DNA from: Bradyrhizobium sp. WSM1417 | GTDB lineage: Bacteria > Pseudomonadota > Alphaproteobacteria > Rhizobiales > Xanthobacteraceae | Length of the DNA: 64,000 nucleotides | Reading direction: 5' to 3' | NCBI RefSeq assembly: GCF_000515415.1 | Contig: NZ_KI911783.1 | Span: forward strand, 7,055,831-7,119,830 | In this document: piece after piece, positions 8,390-19,262 of the stretch | Numbering within the stretch: the stretch's first letter is position 1 | Layout of the letters: every line of letters begins with the position of its first letter | Notes under the pieces: generated by a model | Told to the model about the DNA's origin: nothing | Seen by the model: only the letters and a program-made list of their open reading frames with translations | Database searches by the model: none | Position numbers and translations under genes: made by a program

Positions 8390-9316
8390 ATGTCCGAATT
8401 GCCACCCCCTGCCGCCACGCCGGCCGCGATCGTCGACGCGCTCAAAACGGTCGCAGGCAATCCGCCGAAGGTGCGCGCGAGCTTCGCCAAGGGTCGATGT
8501 GTGCGCGGGACCTATGCCCCGTCCGACCGCGCGGAAGAGATTACGCGATCGCTGAGCTTCACAAGACCGTCGCGCGTGCTGGCGCGCTTCTCCGTCGGCG
8601 GCGGCAATCCCGGGGTGACCGACACCGACAACCTCGTGCTGCGCGGCTTCAGCTTCAGGCTTGGCGACGACGCCCATCGCTCGGACATCCTGACGGAAAC
8701 CGCTCCGGTGCATTTTGCACGGACGCTCGACCAGATGCTCGCCTTCCTGGAGGCGCGCATTCCGGGCGCAGACGGCAAGCCTGACATCGAGAAGGTCCGG
8801 GCCTTTTCCGCGGACAATCCTGAAACACTGAACCAGGCGAACTACCTCGCGGCACGCCGGCTGCCCGGCAGCTTTGCCGGCACGACCTATTGGGGCGTGC
8901 ACGCCTTTCCCGCGACGAACGCGAAGGACGAGACCCGCTTCATCAAGTTCAAGGTCGCGCCTGTCGGCGGCGACGTCACCTTGAGCGAGGACGAAGCCAG
9001 GACGAAATCGGCCGATTTCCTGCATGACGATCTCGCGCGGGGAATCGCAGCCGGCGATGTCCGCTTCAACGTGATGGCCTTGCTCGACCGTCCCGGCGAT
9101 CCCACCATGGACGTGACCCTGCGATGGCCGGACGAGGACAACCGTGAGCAGGTGCGGCTGGGGACGATCGTCATCACCAGCCTCGAGGCCAACGAGGCCT
9201 GCGACGGCTCCATCTTCAACCCGGTCAATCTTGCCGACGGCATCGGCCATCCGCCGGACGAGATCTTTGCGGCGCGCCGCACGGCCTACACGATCTCGCT
9301 GGCGAAGCGTCAGTAA
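8390..9316 (+). CDS. Catalase-family haem protein (SrpA-type), distal His apparently replaced
   Basis: A 308-residue protein, the size of the small catalase-related peroxidases rather than full catalases (about 480 or more). Family features seen are VLARFSVGGGNPGVTDTD, LRGFSFRL, FARTLDQMLAFLEAR, YWGVHAF, and a C-terminal R296-x-x-x-Y300, the proximal haem tyrosine motif. Where the family normally has the distal histidine (His-Ala-Lys-Gly), this protein reads SFAKG, with Phe32 at the histidine position. Peroxide chemistry is therefore doubtful. ATG 8390 follows GGAGGCC. Confidence 0.82.
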   Translation: MSELPPPAATPAAIVDALKTVAGNPPKVRASFAKGRCVRGTYAPSDRAEEITRSLSFTRPSRVLARFSVGGGNPGVTDTDNLVLRGFSFRLGDDAHRSDILTETAPVHFARTLDQMLAFLEARIPGADGKPDIEKVRAFSADNPETLNQANYLAARRLPGSFAGTTYWGVHAFPATNAKDETRFIKFKVAPVGGDVTLSEDEARTKSADFLHDDLARGIAAGDVRFNVMALLDRPGDPTMDVTLRWPDEDNREQVRLGTIVITSLEANEACDGSIFNPVNLADGIGHPPDEIFAARRTAYTISLAKRQ

Positions 9317-9318
9317 GT

Positions 9319-10245
9319 TCAAGTCTTGTTCCGTCCGCCATCCGTTTCGCGGCGCCATGCGCCCGGACTGACGCCGACGATGGACGAGAACACCCGCGTG
9401 AAATGGCTCTGATTGGCAAATCCGGCCGAGATGGCAATCTCGGACAACGGCAGGTCGCGGACCGACATCAGTTGCTTGGCCGCCTTCACGCGCTGCTGGA
9501 GCAGCCATTGATGCGGCGGCAGGCCGGTGGAGATCCGGAACGCGCGTGAGAAGTGGCTGACTGACAGGCCAAGCTCGGTCGCGATCAGCTGCAGCGCGAT
9601 CTTGCCCGAGAGATCGGAATCGAGCCGGTCACACGCACGTTTCACCTGCCATGGCGCGAGACCGCCGCGGCTCGGTTCTGCGGCTGGCTTCAGCCCACCA
9701 TAGGTCTGGGCGACATGGGCGGTGAGCGCAAGCATCATGTGATCGACGAAAAGCTGGTTGGTCTCGTCAGGCCGACACAGTCCTTGCCGCAACGAGGCAC
9801 CGACATGTCGAACGACCTCGTCGTCATGACCGACACCGGGCTCGTAGCTGAGCTCGCCAACGCGCGGCCCGCCCGGTTGCCTGGCAACACCGTTGAGCGC
9901 CGAGCGCGGCAAATAGAAGAAGAGCGAGTGAAACGGCTTGTCGATCACATAGCGCGGGTCGCGCTTGAGGTCATACAGATAGGTCGCACCTGCGCGAACA
10001 TCCGCCTTGGTGACACAGCGGCCCTCCTCCCAGCATTCGCAATCCGGATAGTCGCGGAGTTTCAGGCTGAGCAGATAGGCATCTTCCGCAGCCAGCGAGC
10101 CGGAAATATCCGGTGTCGGATCGTCGTTGCGGACTTCGGTGACCGCGAGCTCGGCGCTGTGCAGCGAACGCGTGATCAGGACCGGTGCCTGCTTCGAGCG
10201 AAGGCCCTGCCCGAGCCTCTGTCCGTAGACGCCTGCTTGTGTCAT
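9319..10245 (-). CDS. AraC-family transcriptional regulator
   Basis: A 308-residue regulator with a variable sensing domain (about 1-195, cysteines at DCECWEEGRC) and a C-terminal AraC domain. The two helix-turn-helices are ALQLIATELGLSVSHFSRAFR and SEIAISAGFANQSHFTRVF, followed by the PGAWRRE end. ATG 10245 (MTQAGVYGQ) is preferred over the frame's upstream extension, which is Arg-rich. It converges with the catalase-like gene with 2 bp between stops. Three 11-bp direct repeats lie about 145 bp upstream. Effector unknown. Confidence 0.88.
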   Translation of the reverse strand: MTQAGVYGQRLGQGLRSKQAPVLITRSLHSAELAVTEVRNDDPTPDISGSLAAEDAYLLSLKLRDYPDCECWEEGRCVTKADVRAGATYLYDLKRDPRYVIDKPFHSLFFYLPRSALNGVARQPGGPRVGELSYEPGVGHDDEVVRHVGASLRQGLCRPDETNQLFVDHMMLALTAHVAQTYGGLKPAAEPSRGGLAPWQVKRACDRLDSDLSGKIALQLIATELGLSVSHFSRAFRISTGLPPHQWLLQQRVKAAKQLMSVRDLPLSEIAISAGFANQSHFTRVFSSIVGVSPGAWRRETDGGRNKT

Positions 10246-10387
10246 TTCAGTAAATCCATCCGTAAAGGCACGTCTTCGCCGGCCCTCCCGAGATCCGCGC
10301 ATTATCGGAGATCGCCGGCCGACGGTCCAGCTGCAGCGCATAACACGAAGCCGTCGCTGCAGGCCCTCGCACCGGACCCTGCCGCGA

Positions 10388-10420
10388 TGATTTCATTGTG
10401 ATTTCAGCGTGATGTCACAG
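10388..10420. promoter_or_regulatory. Three tandem 11-bp direct repeats (TGATTTCA-type)
   Basis: TGATTTCATTG, TGATTTCAGCG and TGATGTCACAG follow one another without a gap, so TGATkTCA recurs every 11 bp, one helical turn. This is the geometry of PhoB/OmpR-type response-regulator sites. It lies 143 bp upstream of the AraC gene start and about 97 bp past the ABC ATPase stop. The binding protein is unknown. Confidence 0.4.
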
Positions 10421-10516
10421 GCCCGGCAGGGCGAAGGACAACACCGTTGGCCTGCCCGGGCAGATTGCCGCACGACTTCATCGTGCATTTTGGAAATGAT
10501 TTGCGGCCTGCGCACG

Positions 10517-12385
<1,869 letters not shown>

Positions 12386-12394
12386 GCCAGTGTC

Positions 12395-13321
12395 CTAATA
12401 GCCACGACTACGATCGACCCGCCCTGGCAGCTCCTCGCCGCGGCGGTGGCGCGCGATTACATCCAGCACGAAATCGACCGCCGTATCCGGCGTGGTCATG
12501 CTGGCGTTGTGCGGCGTGATCAGGATGCGCGGGTGGCTCCAGAAAGGATGCCCCGCAGGCAGCGGCTCCGGCTCGGCGACATCGAGGACGGCACCCGACA
12601 ATGCGCCGCTGTCGAGCGCCGCGAGAAAGTCGGCTTCGACCAGATGCGGGCCACGCCCGACATTGACCAGCGACGCGCCGCGCGGCAGGCGCGCGAACAA
12701 GTCTGCATTCAGGATGCCGCGGGTCTCGTCGGTCAAGGGCAGCAGGCAGACGAGAATGTCGGTCTGCGCAAGAAAATCCGGCAACGTCTGCATGCCCGCG
12801 TAACAGGTGACGCCGTCGATCTCGCGCGGCGAGCGGTTCCAGCCGAGAAGCGGAAAGCCGAACACCGTGAGGCGTTCGAGCGCGGCCTGGCCAAGCTGGC
12901 CAAGACCCATCACGCCGACGCGACGACGTTTGGCCGGCGTGATCCGGATCTCGCGCCAGACCTGCGCCTTCTGCTGGCCGATGAAGTGCAGGAGATCACG
13001 GTGCAGGGCGAGCACCGCCATGGTGACGTATTCGACCATGGTCTCGGCGATGCCGGGCTCCAGCATGCGCACGAGCGGAATGTGCGGCGGAGCTTTCGAC
13101 GCGTCGAACTGGTCGACACCCGCACCGACCGAGAAGACGAGCTCGAGATTTGGGAACGTCGTCGCGATGTCGTCCGGCGGCACCCACACCACGAGATAGC
13201 GGACGTCGGCGGGATCGCCGATGTCGGGCCAGAGCCGGAACGGCACATCGGGCGCGCGCTCGGCGAAGAAGCCCGCCCACTCAGCGCCCCGAACCATGTT
13301 GGCCTTGTAGAGAACCGTCAT
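12395..13321 (-). CDS. ghrA: Glyoxylate/hydroxypyruvate reductase A-type D-2-hydroxyacid dehydrogenase
   Basis: A 308-residue NAD(P)H-dependent 2-hydroxyacid dehydrogenase. The nucleotide motif is VGVMGLGQLGQAALERL. The active-site Arg appears in LVNVGRGPHLVE, the Glu in DVAEPEPLP, and the His in ITPHNAS. It matches GhrA rather than SerA: short, with no ACT domain. It reduces glyoxylate or hydroxypyruvate. Placed between a deaminating-type flavoprotein and the transporter ATPase (13 and 9 bp gaps), it probably removes a 2-oxoacid released from the imported compound; that link is inference. Confidence 0.9.
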   Translation of the reverse strand: MTVLYKANMVRGAEWAGFFAERAPDVPFRLWPDIGDPADVRYLVVWVPPDDIATTFPNLELVFSVGAGVDQFDASKAPPHIPLVRMLEPGIAETMVEYVTMAVLALHRDLLHFIGQQKAQVWREIRITPAKRRRVGVMGLGQLGQAALERLTVFGFPLLGWNRSPREIDGVTCYAGMQTLPDFLAQTDILVCLLPLTDETRGILNADLFARLPRGASLVNVGRGPHLVEADFLAALDSGALSGAVLDVAEPEPLPAGHPFWSHPRILITPHNASMTTPDTAVDFVLDVIARHRRGEELPGRVDRSRGY

Positions 13322-13334
13322 GCCGCAAAAACCC

Positions 13335-14663
13335 TCAGAATGGGCTGACCGGCGCGAGCCGGCGGCCGTCGATCAGGCGCTTGTGGCTGTAGGCCGCGGG
13401 ATCGACCAGCGGCGTCGCGCCCGTCACGATGTCGGCGGCGAGCTTGCCGGCCGCAGGACCGATGCCAAAGCCGTGGCCGGAGAAACCGGTGGCCAGGAAG
13501 AAGCCGGGCATGGCGTCGACCGGCGAGATGACCGGAATGGTATCCGGCGTGCAGTCGATCGTACCGCCCCAGGCCTCCGCGATCTCGATGTCCTTCAATT
13601 CAGGATTCGACCTGATCAGCGAAGCCAGCGCCGCATTGACTAGGGACATGTCAGGCGCGGGATCGCGCACGCGCTCGGTCTCGAACGGCGACGGCTTGTC
13701 CAGGCTCCAGCTCGTGCCGCGCATGAGCTGGTCGAAGAAGGATTTTCCGAACGACAATTTCAACCCGTTCTTGCGATGCAGATAGGTCGGCCAGAAGGTC
13801 CGCGCGTAGCGGAACAGATCGGGCGACAGTTCGACCGTGCCGCGATTGCGCAGCGCCAGGGTAAAGCCGCCGTCGAGGCGGCGGCGGATGCAATAGAAAT
13901 CGGTGCCGAGCGCGCCGGAGGTGATCTCCGGCCCCGGCGTGGTCCGGCATGCGGTGGCGTTGACGAGGCCGATCGGCAGCTCGATGCCGTGGCGTCGGCA
14001 GAACAACGACGACCACGCGCCGCCGGACAGCAGCACCGATTGCGTGCGAATGGTGCCCTTCTCGGTGACGACGGCGCTCACCCGTCCGCCTTGCGTCTCC
14101 AACCCGCGCGCGGCGCAGCCCTGGTGAATGGTGACGCCGTGTTTTCGCGCGGCGGTCGCAAGCGCCGGCACCGCCATCGACGGTTCGGCGCGCCCGTCGC
14201 TGGGCGTGTGCAATCCGCCGACCCATTTTTCGGCGTTGCCGGGCAGGCGCTCGGCGACCTCGGCCGGCGTCAGCACGGTGGAGTGGACCTGCATCTCGCG
14301 CGCGACCGCCGCCCAGCGCTCCCAGCTGGCGAGTTCGTCCTTGCTCTTGGTCAGGAACAACACGCCAGTGCGGCGGAAGCCGGCATCGACACCCGCATCG
14401 TTCTGCATGTCCTCCCACAGCCGCAGCGCCTCGCGGGCCAGCGGGATCTCCTCGCGCGCGCGGCCCTGCTGGCGGCACCAACCCCAATTGCGGCTCGACT
14501 GCTCGCCGCCGACATGGCCCTTCTCGACCAGGGCGACGGAGAGGCCCTTTTTCGCGAGATGATAGGCCGCGGAGACGCCGATCACGCCGCCGCCGATGAC
14601 GACGACATCCACCTGCGCCGGCAGGCGTTCGTCACTGTTTATACGGGTGAGCGGCGGGGACAT
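13335..14663 (-). CDS. DAO-family FAD-dependent amine/amino-acid oxidoreductase
   Basis: A 442-residue flavoprotein of the D-amino-acid-oxidase/glycine-oxidase superfamily. VVVIGGGVIGVSAAYHLAKKG (about 19-39) binds FAD, and SSRNWGWCRQQGR is a characteristic substrate-side loop. The C-terminal FATGFSGHGFGIGPAAGKL-like end closes the FAD site. It would oxidise a C-N bond of an amino acid or N-substituted amino acid. It is encoded between the permease genes and ghrA in the ABC-uptake operon, implying that the imported substrate is oxidised to an oxoacid, perhaps glyoxylate. Confidence 0.9.
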   Translation of the reverse strand: MSPPLTRINSDERLPAQVDVVVIGGGVIGVSAAYHLAKKGLSVALVEKGHVGGEQSSRNWGWCRQQGRAREEIPLAREALRLWEDMQNDAGVDAGFRRTGVLFLTKSKDELASWERWAAVAREMQVHSTVLTPAEVAERLPGNAEKWVGGLHTPSDGRAEPSMAVPALATAARKHGVTIHQGCAARGLETQGGRVSAVVTEKGTIRTQSVLLSGGAWSSLFCRRHGIELPIGLVNATACRTTPGPEITSGALGTDFYCIRRRLDGGFTLALRNRGTVELSPDLFRYARTFWPTYLHRKNGLKLSFGKSFFDQLMRGTSWSLDKPSPFETERVRDPAPDMSLVNAALASLIRSNPELKDIEIAEAWGGTIDCTPDTIPVISPVDAMPGFFLATGFSGHGFGIGPAAGKLAADIVTGATPLVDPAAYSHKRLIDGRRLAPVSPF

Positions 14664-14721
14664 GGGACACTCCAGATATTCAGTTCGATCGAGACAGCTC
14701 GGCTCGTCGCTGGTTTGCAGA

Positions 14722-15597
14722 TCACGGGATGTTCATCCGCGGATCGAGCGCGTCGCGCAGGCCGTCGCCGAGGAAGTTGAAGCTCGTCACCGCCAGCGTG
14801 ATGGCGAGGCCCGGCGCAATCGCGAGCCAGGGCGCACTGGTGAGATAGATCTGCGCATTGTTGAGCATGTTGCCGAGGCTCGCGGCCGGCGGCTGGATGC
14901 CGTAACCGAGATAGCTGAGATAGGATTCCAGCAGAATTGCCTTGGCGACATTCAGCGTCGCCGCCACTACGATAGGCGCAACAGCATTGGGCACGAGCTC
15001 GCGGAACATGATCCGCAGGTTCGACGAGCCGAACGCGAGTGCAGCAACCGCAAACTCGCGTTCCCGCAGCGAGCGCACCTGCGCCTCGACGACGCGGGCC
15101 ACCCACATCCAGGCGGTTGCCGCGATCAGCACGGTGGTGGTGACGAAGCCGGGCTCGATGAGCGCCGCGAGCGCAAGCAGCAGGAAGATGGTCGGAAAGC
15201 ACAGCATGGCATCGACGAGCCGCATCAGCACCGCGCCGACCACGCCGCCATAGAAGCCGGCAAAGGCGCCGACGGCGATGCCCACCGCCATCGCGATCAC
15301 CATCGCGACGAAGCCGATCGACAGCGAGACGCGCGCGCCCATCATCAGCCGCGCCAGCACGTCGCGGCCGAGTTCGTCGGTACCGAGGATGTGCGCGCCT
15401 GACAGCGGCGGTGCGAACCGCTTCATGATATCGATATAGGTGTCGTCGAACGGCAGCAGATAGGGACCAAAGACCGAGCCGAGGACGAGCACCAGAATGA
15501 TCAACGCGCCCGCGAGCGCAAGGCGATGCCGGCGGAAGCGCCGCCACGCCGCCTGGCCCGGCGCAAGTTGATCGGTGGAGAGGGCGGCAGTCGTCAT
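14722..15597 (-). CDS. ABC transporter permease, DppC type
   Basis: A 291-residue inner-membrane permease with an N-terminal cytoplasmic stretch, a first membrane helix (LALAGALIILVLVLGSVFGPYLL) and five more. The EAA-like cytoplasmic loop VVEAQVRSLREREFAVAALAFG contacts the ATPase. The family signature HILGTDELGRDVLARLMMGARVS is present. The end FNFLGDGLRDALDPRMNI is standard for DppC/OppC. It pairs with the DppB-type permease 2 bp upstream. Confidence 0.94.
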   Translation of the reverse strand: MTTAALSTDQLAPGQAAWRRFRRHRLALAGALIILVLVLGSVFGPYLLPFDDTYIDIMKRFAPPLSGAHILGTDELGRDVLARLMMGARVSLSIGFVAMVIAMAVGIAVGAFAGFYGGVVGAVLMRLVDAMLCFPTIFLLLALAALIEPGFVTTTVLIAATAWMWVARVVEAQVRSLREREFAVAALAFGSSNLRIMFRELVPNAVAPIVVAATLNVAKAILLESYLSYLGYGIQPPAASLGNMLNNAQIYLTSAPWLAIAPGLAITLAVTSFNFLGDGLRDALDPRMNIP

Positions 15598-15599
15598 CC

Positions 15600-16550
15600 C
15601 TAGCCCACCCGAATGCGCGGATCGACGACAGCATAGAGGATGTCAGCGAGCAGCGACCCAATCAGCACCATGATCGCCGAGAACATCAGGATGCCCATCA
15701 CTACCGGATAGTCGCGATAGCCGATCGAATCGAGGAACAGCCGGCCCATGCCGGGCCAGGTGAACACGGTCTCAGCGACCAGCGCACCACCGAGCAGCGT
15801 CGGAAACTGAAGGCCGCCCACCGTGATCATCGGCAGCAGCGCGTTGCGCAAGGCGTGAACCGTAAGGATTCGCCATTCCGGCATGCCCTTGGCGCGCGCG
15901 GTGCGAATGTAGTCCTGGTTGATGACTTCGAGCATCGAGGAGCGCATGAAGCGGCCCCACATCGCGGTCTCGACCAGCGCCAGCACCAGCGCCGGCGCAA
16001 TAAGATGATGGAGCAGGTCGAGCAGGGAGCCGTCGCCCACGGTCTGCCGGTTGCCCGCCGGCAGCCAGCCGAGCTTCACCGAGAACACATAGATGGTGAC
16101 GAGGCCGAACCAAAAGGTGGGGATCGACAGCGCGATCATGGCGCCGACGGTCGCCAGCGAATCGAACAGCGAATAGCGGCGCAGCGCACCGAGCACGCCA
16201 ATCCAGCAGCCGAGCAGCACCGCGATGATGGTCGCCGTCGCCATCAGTTCCAGCGTGGCGCCAAGATGCGAGGAGATCACCGCCAACACCGGCTCGCCGT
16301 CGCGATACGAGCGGCCCCAATCGCCCCTCAGCATCCGGCCGAACCAGTCGAGATACTGGATCGGCAGCGAACGATCGAGGCCAAGCTGCCTGGTGACGCG
16401 ATCGAGATCCTCCTGCGTCATCTGCGCGGACGCCGCGAATTGCGAGAGCGGGCCGCCCGGCGCCAGATGCAGGATGGCGAAGCCGATCGCGGACACGATC
16501 ACCAGCAGCATGATCGCCTGCGCCAGGCGATTGGCGACGTAACGGGCCAT
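15600..16550 (-). CDS. ABC transporter permease, DppB type
   Basis: A 316-residue inner-membrane permease beginning MARYVANRLAQAIMLLVIVS, typical of DppB/OppB. Six membrane helices are expected. It has the DLDRVTRQLGLDRSLPIQYLDW periplasmic segment and RGDWGRSYRDGEPV. The ATPase-contact loop is MRSSMLEVINQDYIRTARAKG. It ends with the usual ILYAVVDPRIRVG. It forms the translocation pore with the DppC-type protein and follows the binding-protein gene by 27 bp. Confidence 0.94.
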   Translation of the reverse strand: MARYVANRLAQAIMLLVIVSAIGFAILHLAPGGPLSQFAASAQMTQEDLDRVTRQLGLDRSLPIQYLDWFGRMLRGDWGRSYRDGEPVLAVISSHLGATLELMATATIIAVLLGCWIGVLGALRRYSLFDSLATVGAMIALSIPTFWFGLVTIYVFSVKLGWLPAGNRQTVGDGSLLDLLHHLIAPALVLALVETAMWGRFMRSSMLEVINQDYIRTARAKGMPEWRILTVHALRNALLPMITVGGLQFPTLLGGALVAETVFTWPGMGRLFLDSIGYRDYPVVMGILMFSAIMVLIGSLLADILYAVVDPRIRVG

Positions 16551-16577
16551 CTCAGGCGATCTCGCGCACCTGAACCA

Positions 16578-18269
16578 TCAGGCCCAATACCATTCGCGGA
16601 TGTTCCAACAGTTGATCGACATGTTGATGTTGGGGCGGAAACCTTGCAGCCCTTCCTTCACGCCTTCGGCGATGAAGCCCTGGAACAGCGGCAGGATCGC
16701 GAGATCGTCGCGGATGAGCTTTTGCAGATTGCCATAGGTCGTCTTGCGCTGCGCCAGATCGAACTGCTTGGCACCTTCGGCGAGAAGCCGATCCGCCTCC
16801 GGGTTGCGATACTGATAGGTGTTGTAGCCGCGGCCACCCTTGGCAGGAATGGCGCCGGAGCCGAAGCGGGGCGTCACGTCGGGGTCGCTGCCGAGCATGA
16901 AATTCACCCCCACGATCACCGAGTTGAATTTTGATTGCTGCCAAAAGTCGCCCCAGATCACGGCGGCCGGCATGTTGTTGACGCGCATCGCGGCACCGAT
17001 TGCGCGCCAGTCCTGGATCAGCAGCTGCTGGGTCTGCTCGCGCACCGCATTGCCCGACGTCGTTGAATTGGTGAATTCGAGCTTGACGCCGCTCTTCTCG
17101 CGCACGCCGCCAGAGCCACGCACCCAGCCGGCCGCATCGAGCAGCGTGTTGGCTTTGGCCGGATCGTATTTGTGCTGCGGCAGCCCCTGCTGGAACGACC
17201 AAGCCTGTTGCGGCACGAAGCTTTCGGTCTGCGTCGGCAAGCCGTAGTTCAGCGCGTCGATGATCGCCTGCTTGTTGATCGCGAGGTAAAGCGCCTCGCG
17301 CACCGTGCGGTCCGCCAACGCGCCGAACTCCAGATTGGGCGCGATGTGCTCCACCGACGAAGTCGAGGAGACGAAGATCTTGCGGCCCTTCAGCGTCTTC
17401 GCCTCCTGGACGAAGTTCGGCAGAATGCCTTGCAGGCCGGTATAGTCGACCTGGCCGGTGCGGAACTGGGTGTAGAGCACGGTGAGGTCAGGAATGTACT
17501 TGAACACCACGCGTTCGACGTACGGCCCCTTGCCGTGATAGCCCGCATGGGCATTCAGCTGAATGTGGTCGCCCGGCACGCGCTCGCCCCAGCGGAACGG
17601 TCCGGTGCCGACGGGCGCATTGTGGAACGGCGAGGCGTTCGGATCGGTCACCTTCTCCAGGATGTGCTTGGGCACGATGAAGGTCAGCGATCCCAGGATC
17701 GACATGTAGGGCGAATAGGGAGCTTCCATGCGCCAGTGAATCTCGTCGGGCGCGACGACCTTGATGTCCTTCACGAGACTATGGCCGACGCGGCTGCGCG
17801 CGCGGAAATCGGGATTGTTGATCAGCTCGAGCGAGAACTTCACGTCCTCGGCCGTGAACGCCGTGCCGTCGTGCCATTTCACGTCGCTGCGGAGCTTGAT
17901 CTTCCAGGTCAGGCCGTCGGCCGACAGGCCGCCATTCTCGATGGTCGGGACTTCGCGGGCGAGGTCGGGAACGAACTTGCCGTCGGGGTCGATGAACCAG
18001 AGCGGCGAGAACACCTGCCACCAGATGCCCTGATCGACTTCGATGCCCGGCATCAGGGGATGAAAGACCGTCGGCTCCTGCGACAGCGCCGCGATCACCT
18101 GCCCGCGCGGCTTGTCCGGCGGATTGGTTGGACGTTCGGTCTGCGCAAATGCGTGGCCCGAAAGCGTCCATCCCGCCGCGGCGCCCGCGCCGAGCTGAAA
18201 GATCTGACGGCGATTCGGATTGCCGAGATGCAGTGCCCCAACGCCGAACTTCCCGGTGTCGTCCGCCAT
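16578..18269 (-). CDS. Peptide/opine-type ABC transporter substrate-binding protein (Tat-exported)
   Basis: A 563-residue periplasmic SBP of the DppA/OppA cluster. The twin-arginine signal is NRRQIFQLGAGAAAG (about 19-33), with cleavage near HAFAQ; Tat export is common for rhizobial members. Family segments seen are DLTWKIKLRSDVKWHDG, FTAEDVKFSLELI, PVGTGPFRWGERV and EALYLAINKQAIIDAL. ATG 18269 has GGAGAG upstream; the frame extends to 18326 but that head is not signal-like. It is the first gene of the operon, divergent from the XRE-cupin regulator. It sets substrate specificity, which I cannot deduce. Confidence 0.93.
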   Translation of the reverse strand: MADDTGKFGVGALHLGNPNRRQIFQLGAGAAAGWTLSGHAFAQTERPTNPPDKPRGQVIAALSQEPTVFHPLMPGIEVDQGIWWQVFSPLWFIDPDGKFVPDLAREVPTIENGGLSADGLTWKIKLRSDVKWHDGTAFTAEDVKFSLELINNPDFRARSRVGHSLVKDIKVVAPDEIHWRMEAPYSPYMSILGSLTFIVPKHILEKVTDPNASPFHNAPVGTGPFRWGERVPGDHIQLNAHAGYHGKGPYVERVVFKYIPDLTVLYTQFRTGQVDYTGLQGILPNFVQEAKTLKGRKIFVSSTSSVEHIAPNLEFGALADRTVREALYLAINKQAIIDALNYGLPTQTESFVPQQAWSFQQGLPQHKYDPAKANTLLDAAGWVRGSGGVREKSGVKLEFTNSTTSGNAVREQTQQLLIQDWRAIGAAMRVNNMPAAVIWGDFWQQSKFNSVIVGVNFMLGSDPDVTPRFGSGAIPAKGGRGYNTYQYRNPEADRLLAEGAKQFDLAQRKTTYGNLQKLIRDDLAILPLFQGFIAEGVKEGLQGFRPNINMSINCWNIREWYWA

Positions 18270-18393
18270 GACCACTCTCCGTTTTCGCACGCGGCACCGT
18301 CTCCCGCGCCCCGAGATCCCCGGCAAAGGGACAGGAGTGGGCTTTAGTGCTTCTAAATTTTTCTACCAAAAGTTCATCACGACTAAATACAGC

Positions 18394-18399
18394 TGTCAA
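18394..18399 (-). promoter_or_regulatory. Candidate -35 element for the ABC-uptake operon
   Basis: On the minus strand this reads TTGACA, a perfect sigma-70 -35 hexamer. Its partner -10 at 17-bp spacing is only TGAACT, so assignment is weak. The whole 18340-18400 stretch is unusually AT-rich for this genome and separates the operon from its divergent XRE regulator. A plus-strand pair TTCTAC/TAAATA (18361 and 18384) could serve the regulator. Confidence 0.3.
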
Positions 18400-18489
18400 T
18401 CGCATTGCTAGGATGCGCGACCTTTTCACTCCGACTGGAAGCTTCGGACCGTCGTTGTCCGGGGCCGAGATGATGCATGGGAGAGCGAC

Positions 18490-19122
18490 ATGGATGGTCG
18501 CGGCGAGATCAACGATCCGAAAGATGCCCCGGCGACCGAGGCCGACGATGCCGTCGACCAGCGCCTCGGCGAGACCGTGCGGCTGCTGCGGCAGCGTGCG
18601 GGCCTGTCGATCCAGGACGTCGCCAACAAGACCGGCCTCTCCAACGGCATGATCAGCCAGCTCGAACGCGCGCGCGCCATGCCGTCGATACGCACGCTGC
18701 GGCTGCTCAGCATCGCGCTCGACGTTCCCATCTCCTATTTCTTCGAGACCACCGACCCCGCCGACGTGCAGCGCTATATCGTGCGCAAGAACAGCCGGCG
18801 CTTGCTGCGGCTCACCACCAGCGGTGTGGTCAAGGAAGCGCTGACGCCGGCAGACAAAGGCCAGCTCGAGCTCTACGAGCTCACGCTCAATCCTGGCGCC
18901 TCGTCCGGCACCGACTTCCTGCAGCACACCGGCGAGAAGGCGGGCTATATCCTCTCGGGGAGCCTGCGGCTGTGGCTCGACAACCAGGCCCATCTGCTCG
19001 AGGCCGGCGACAGCTTTCGCTTTCCGAGCATCGTGCCGCACATGTTCGACAACCCGACCCAGCAGACCGCCCGCGTGATCTGGGTGACCACGTTGCGCCA
19101 GACCGATTCGCCGGCAGGTTGA
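18490..19122 (+). CDS. XRE-family regulator with C-terminal cupin domain
   Basis: A 210-residue regulator. The helix-turn-helix is at about residues 25-80 (GETVRLLRQRAGLSIQDVANKTGLSNGMISQLERARAMPS). A cupin sensor occupies about 130-205 (GYILSGSLRLWLDNQAHLLEAGDSFRFPS and PHMFDNPT). PuuR-like proteins of this layout control polyamine, amino-acid and opine catabolism and usually repress the neighbouring uptake/oxidase operon. The gene is divergent from the ABC/DAO/ghrA operon, fitting that role. ATG 18490 follows GGGAG. Confidence 0.92.
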   Translation: MDGRGEINDPKDAPATEADDAVDQRLGETVRLLRQRAGLSIQDVANKTGLSNGMISQLERARAMPSIRTLRLLSIALDVPISYFFETTDPADVQRYIVRKNSRRLLRLTTSGVVKEALTPADKGQLELYELTLNPGASSGTDFLQHTGEKAGYILSGSLRLWLDNQAHLLEAGDSFRFPSIVPHMFDNPTQQTARVIWVTTLRQTDSPAG

Positions 19123-19262
19123 AGCGCCATCCGACCGGCACCACCGCAAATTGCCCCTCGACGCCGCCGCGCGGAATCTGTAGCTCACACTGTCGCTGAC
19201 GTGGCGCCGGACATTGACCGGGCGGACACGGGGGGCCGCGACTGACGCGTTGGTGTGAGACC

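Noticed and set aside
10470..10486. Hairpin GCACGA-N5-TCGTGC near the end of the ABC operon as a terminator
   Set aside because: A short ATTTT follows only on the plus strand, where no gene ends; the operon reads the other way, where no U-tract follows.
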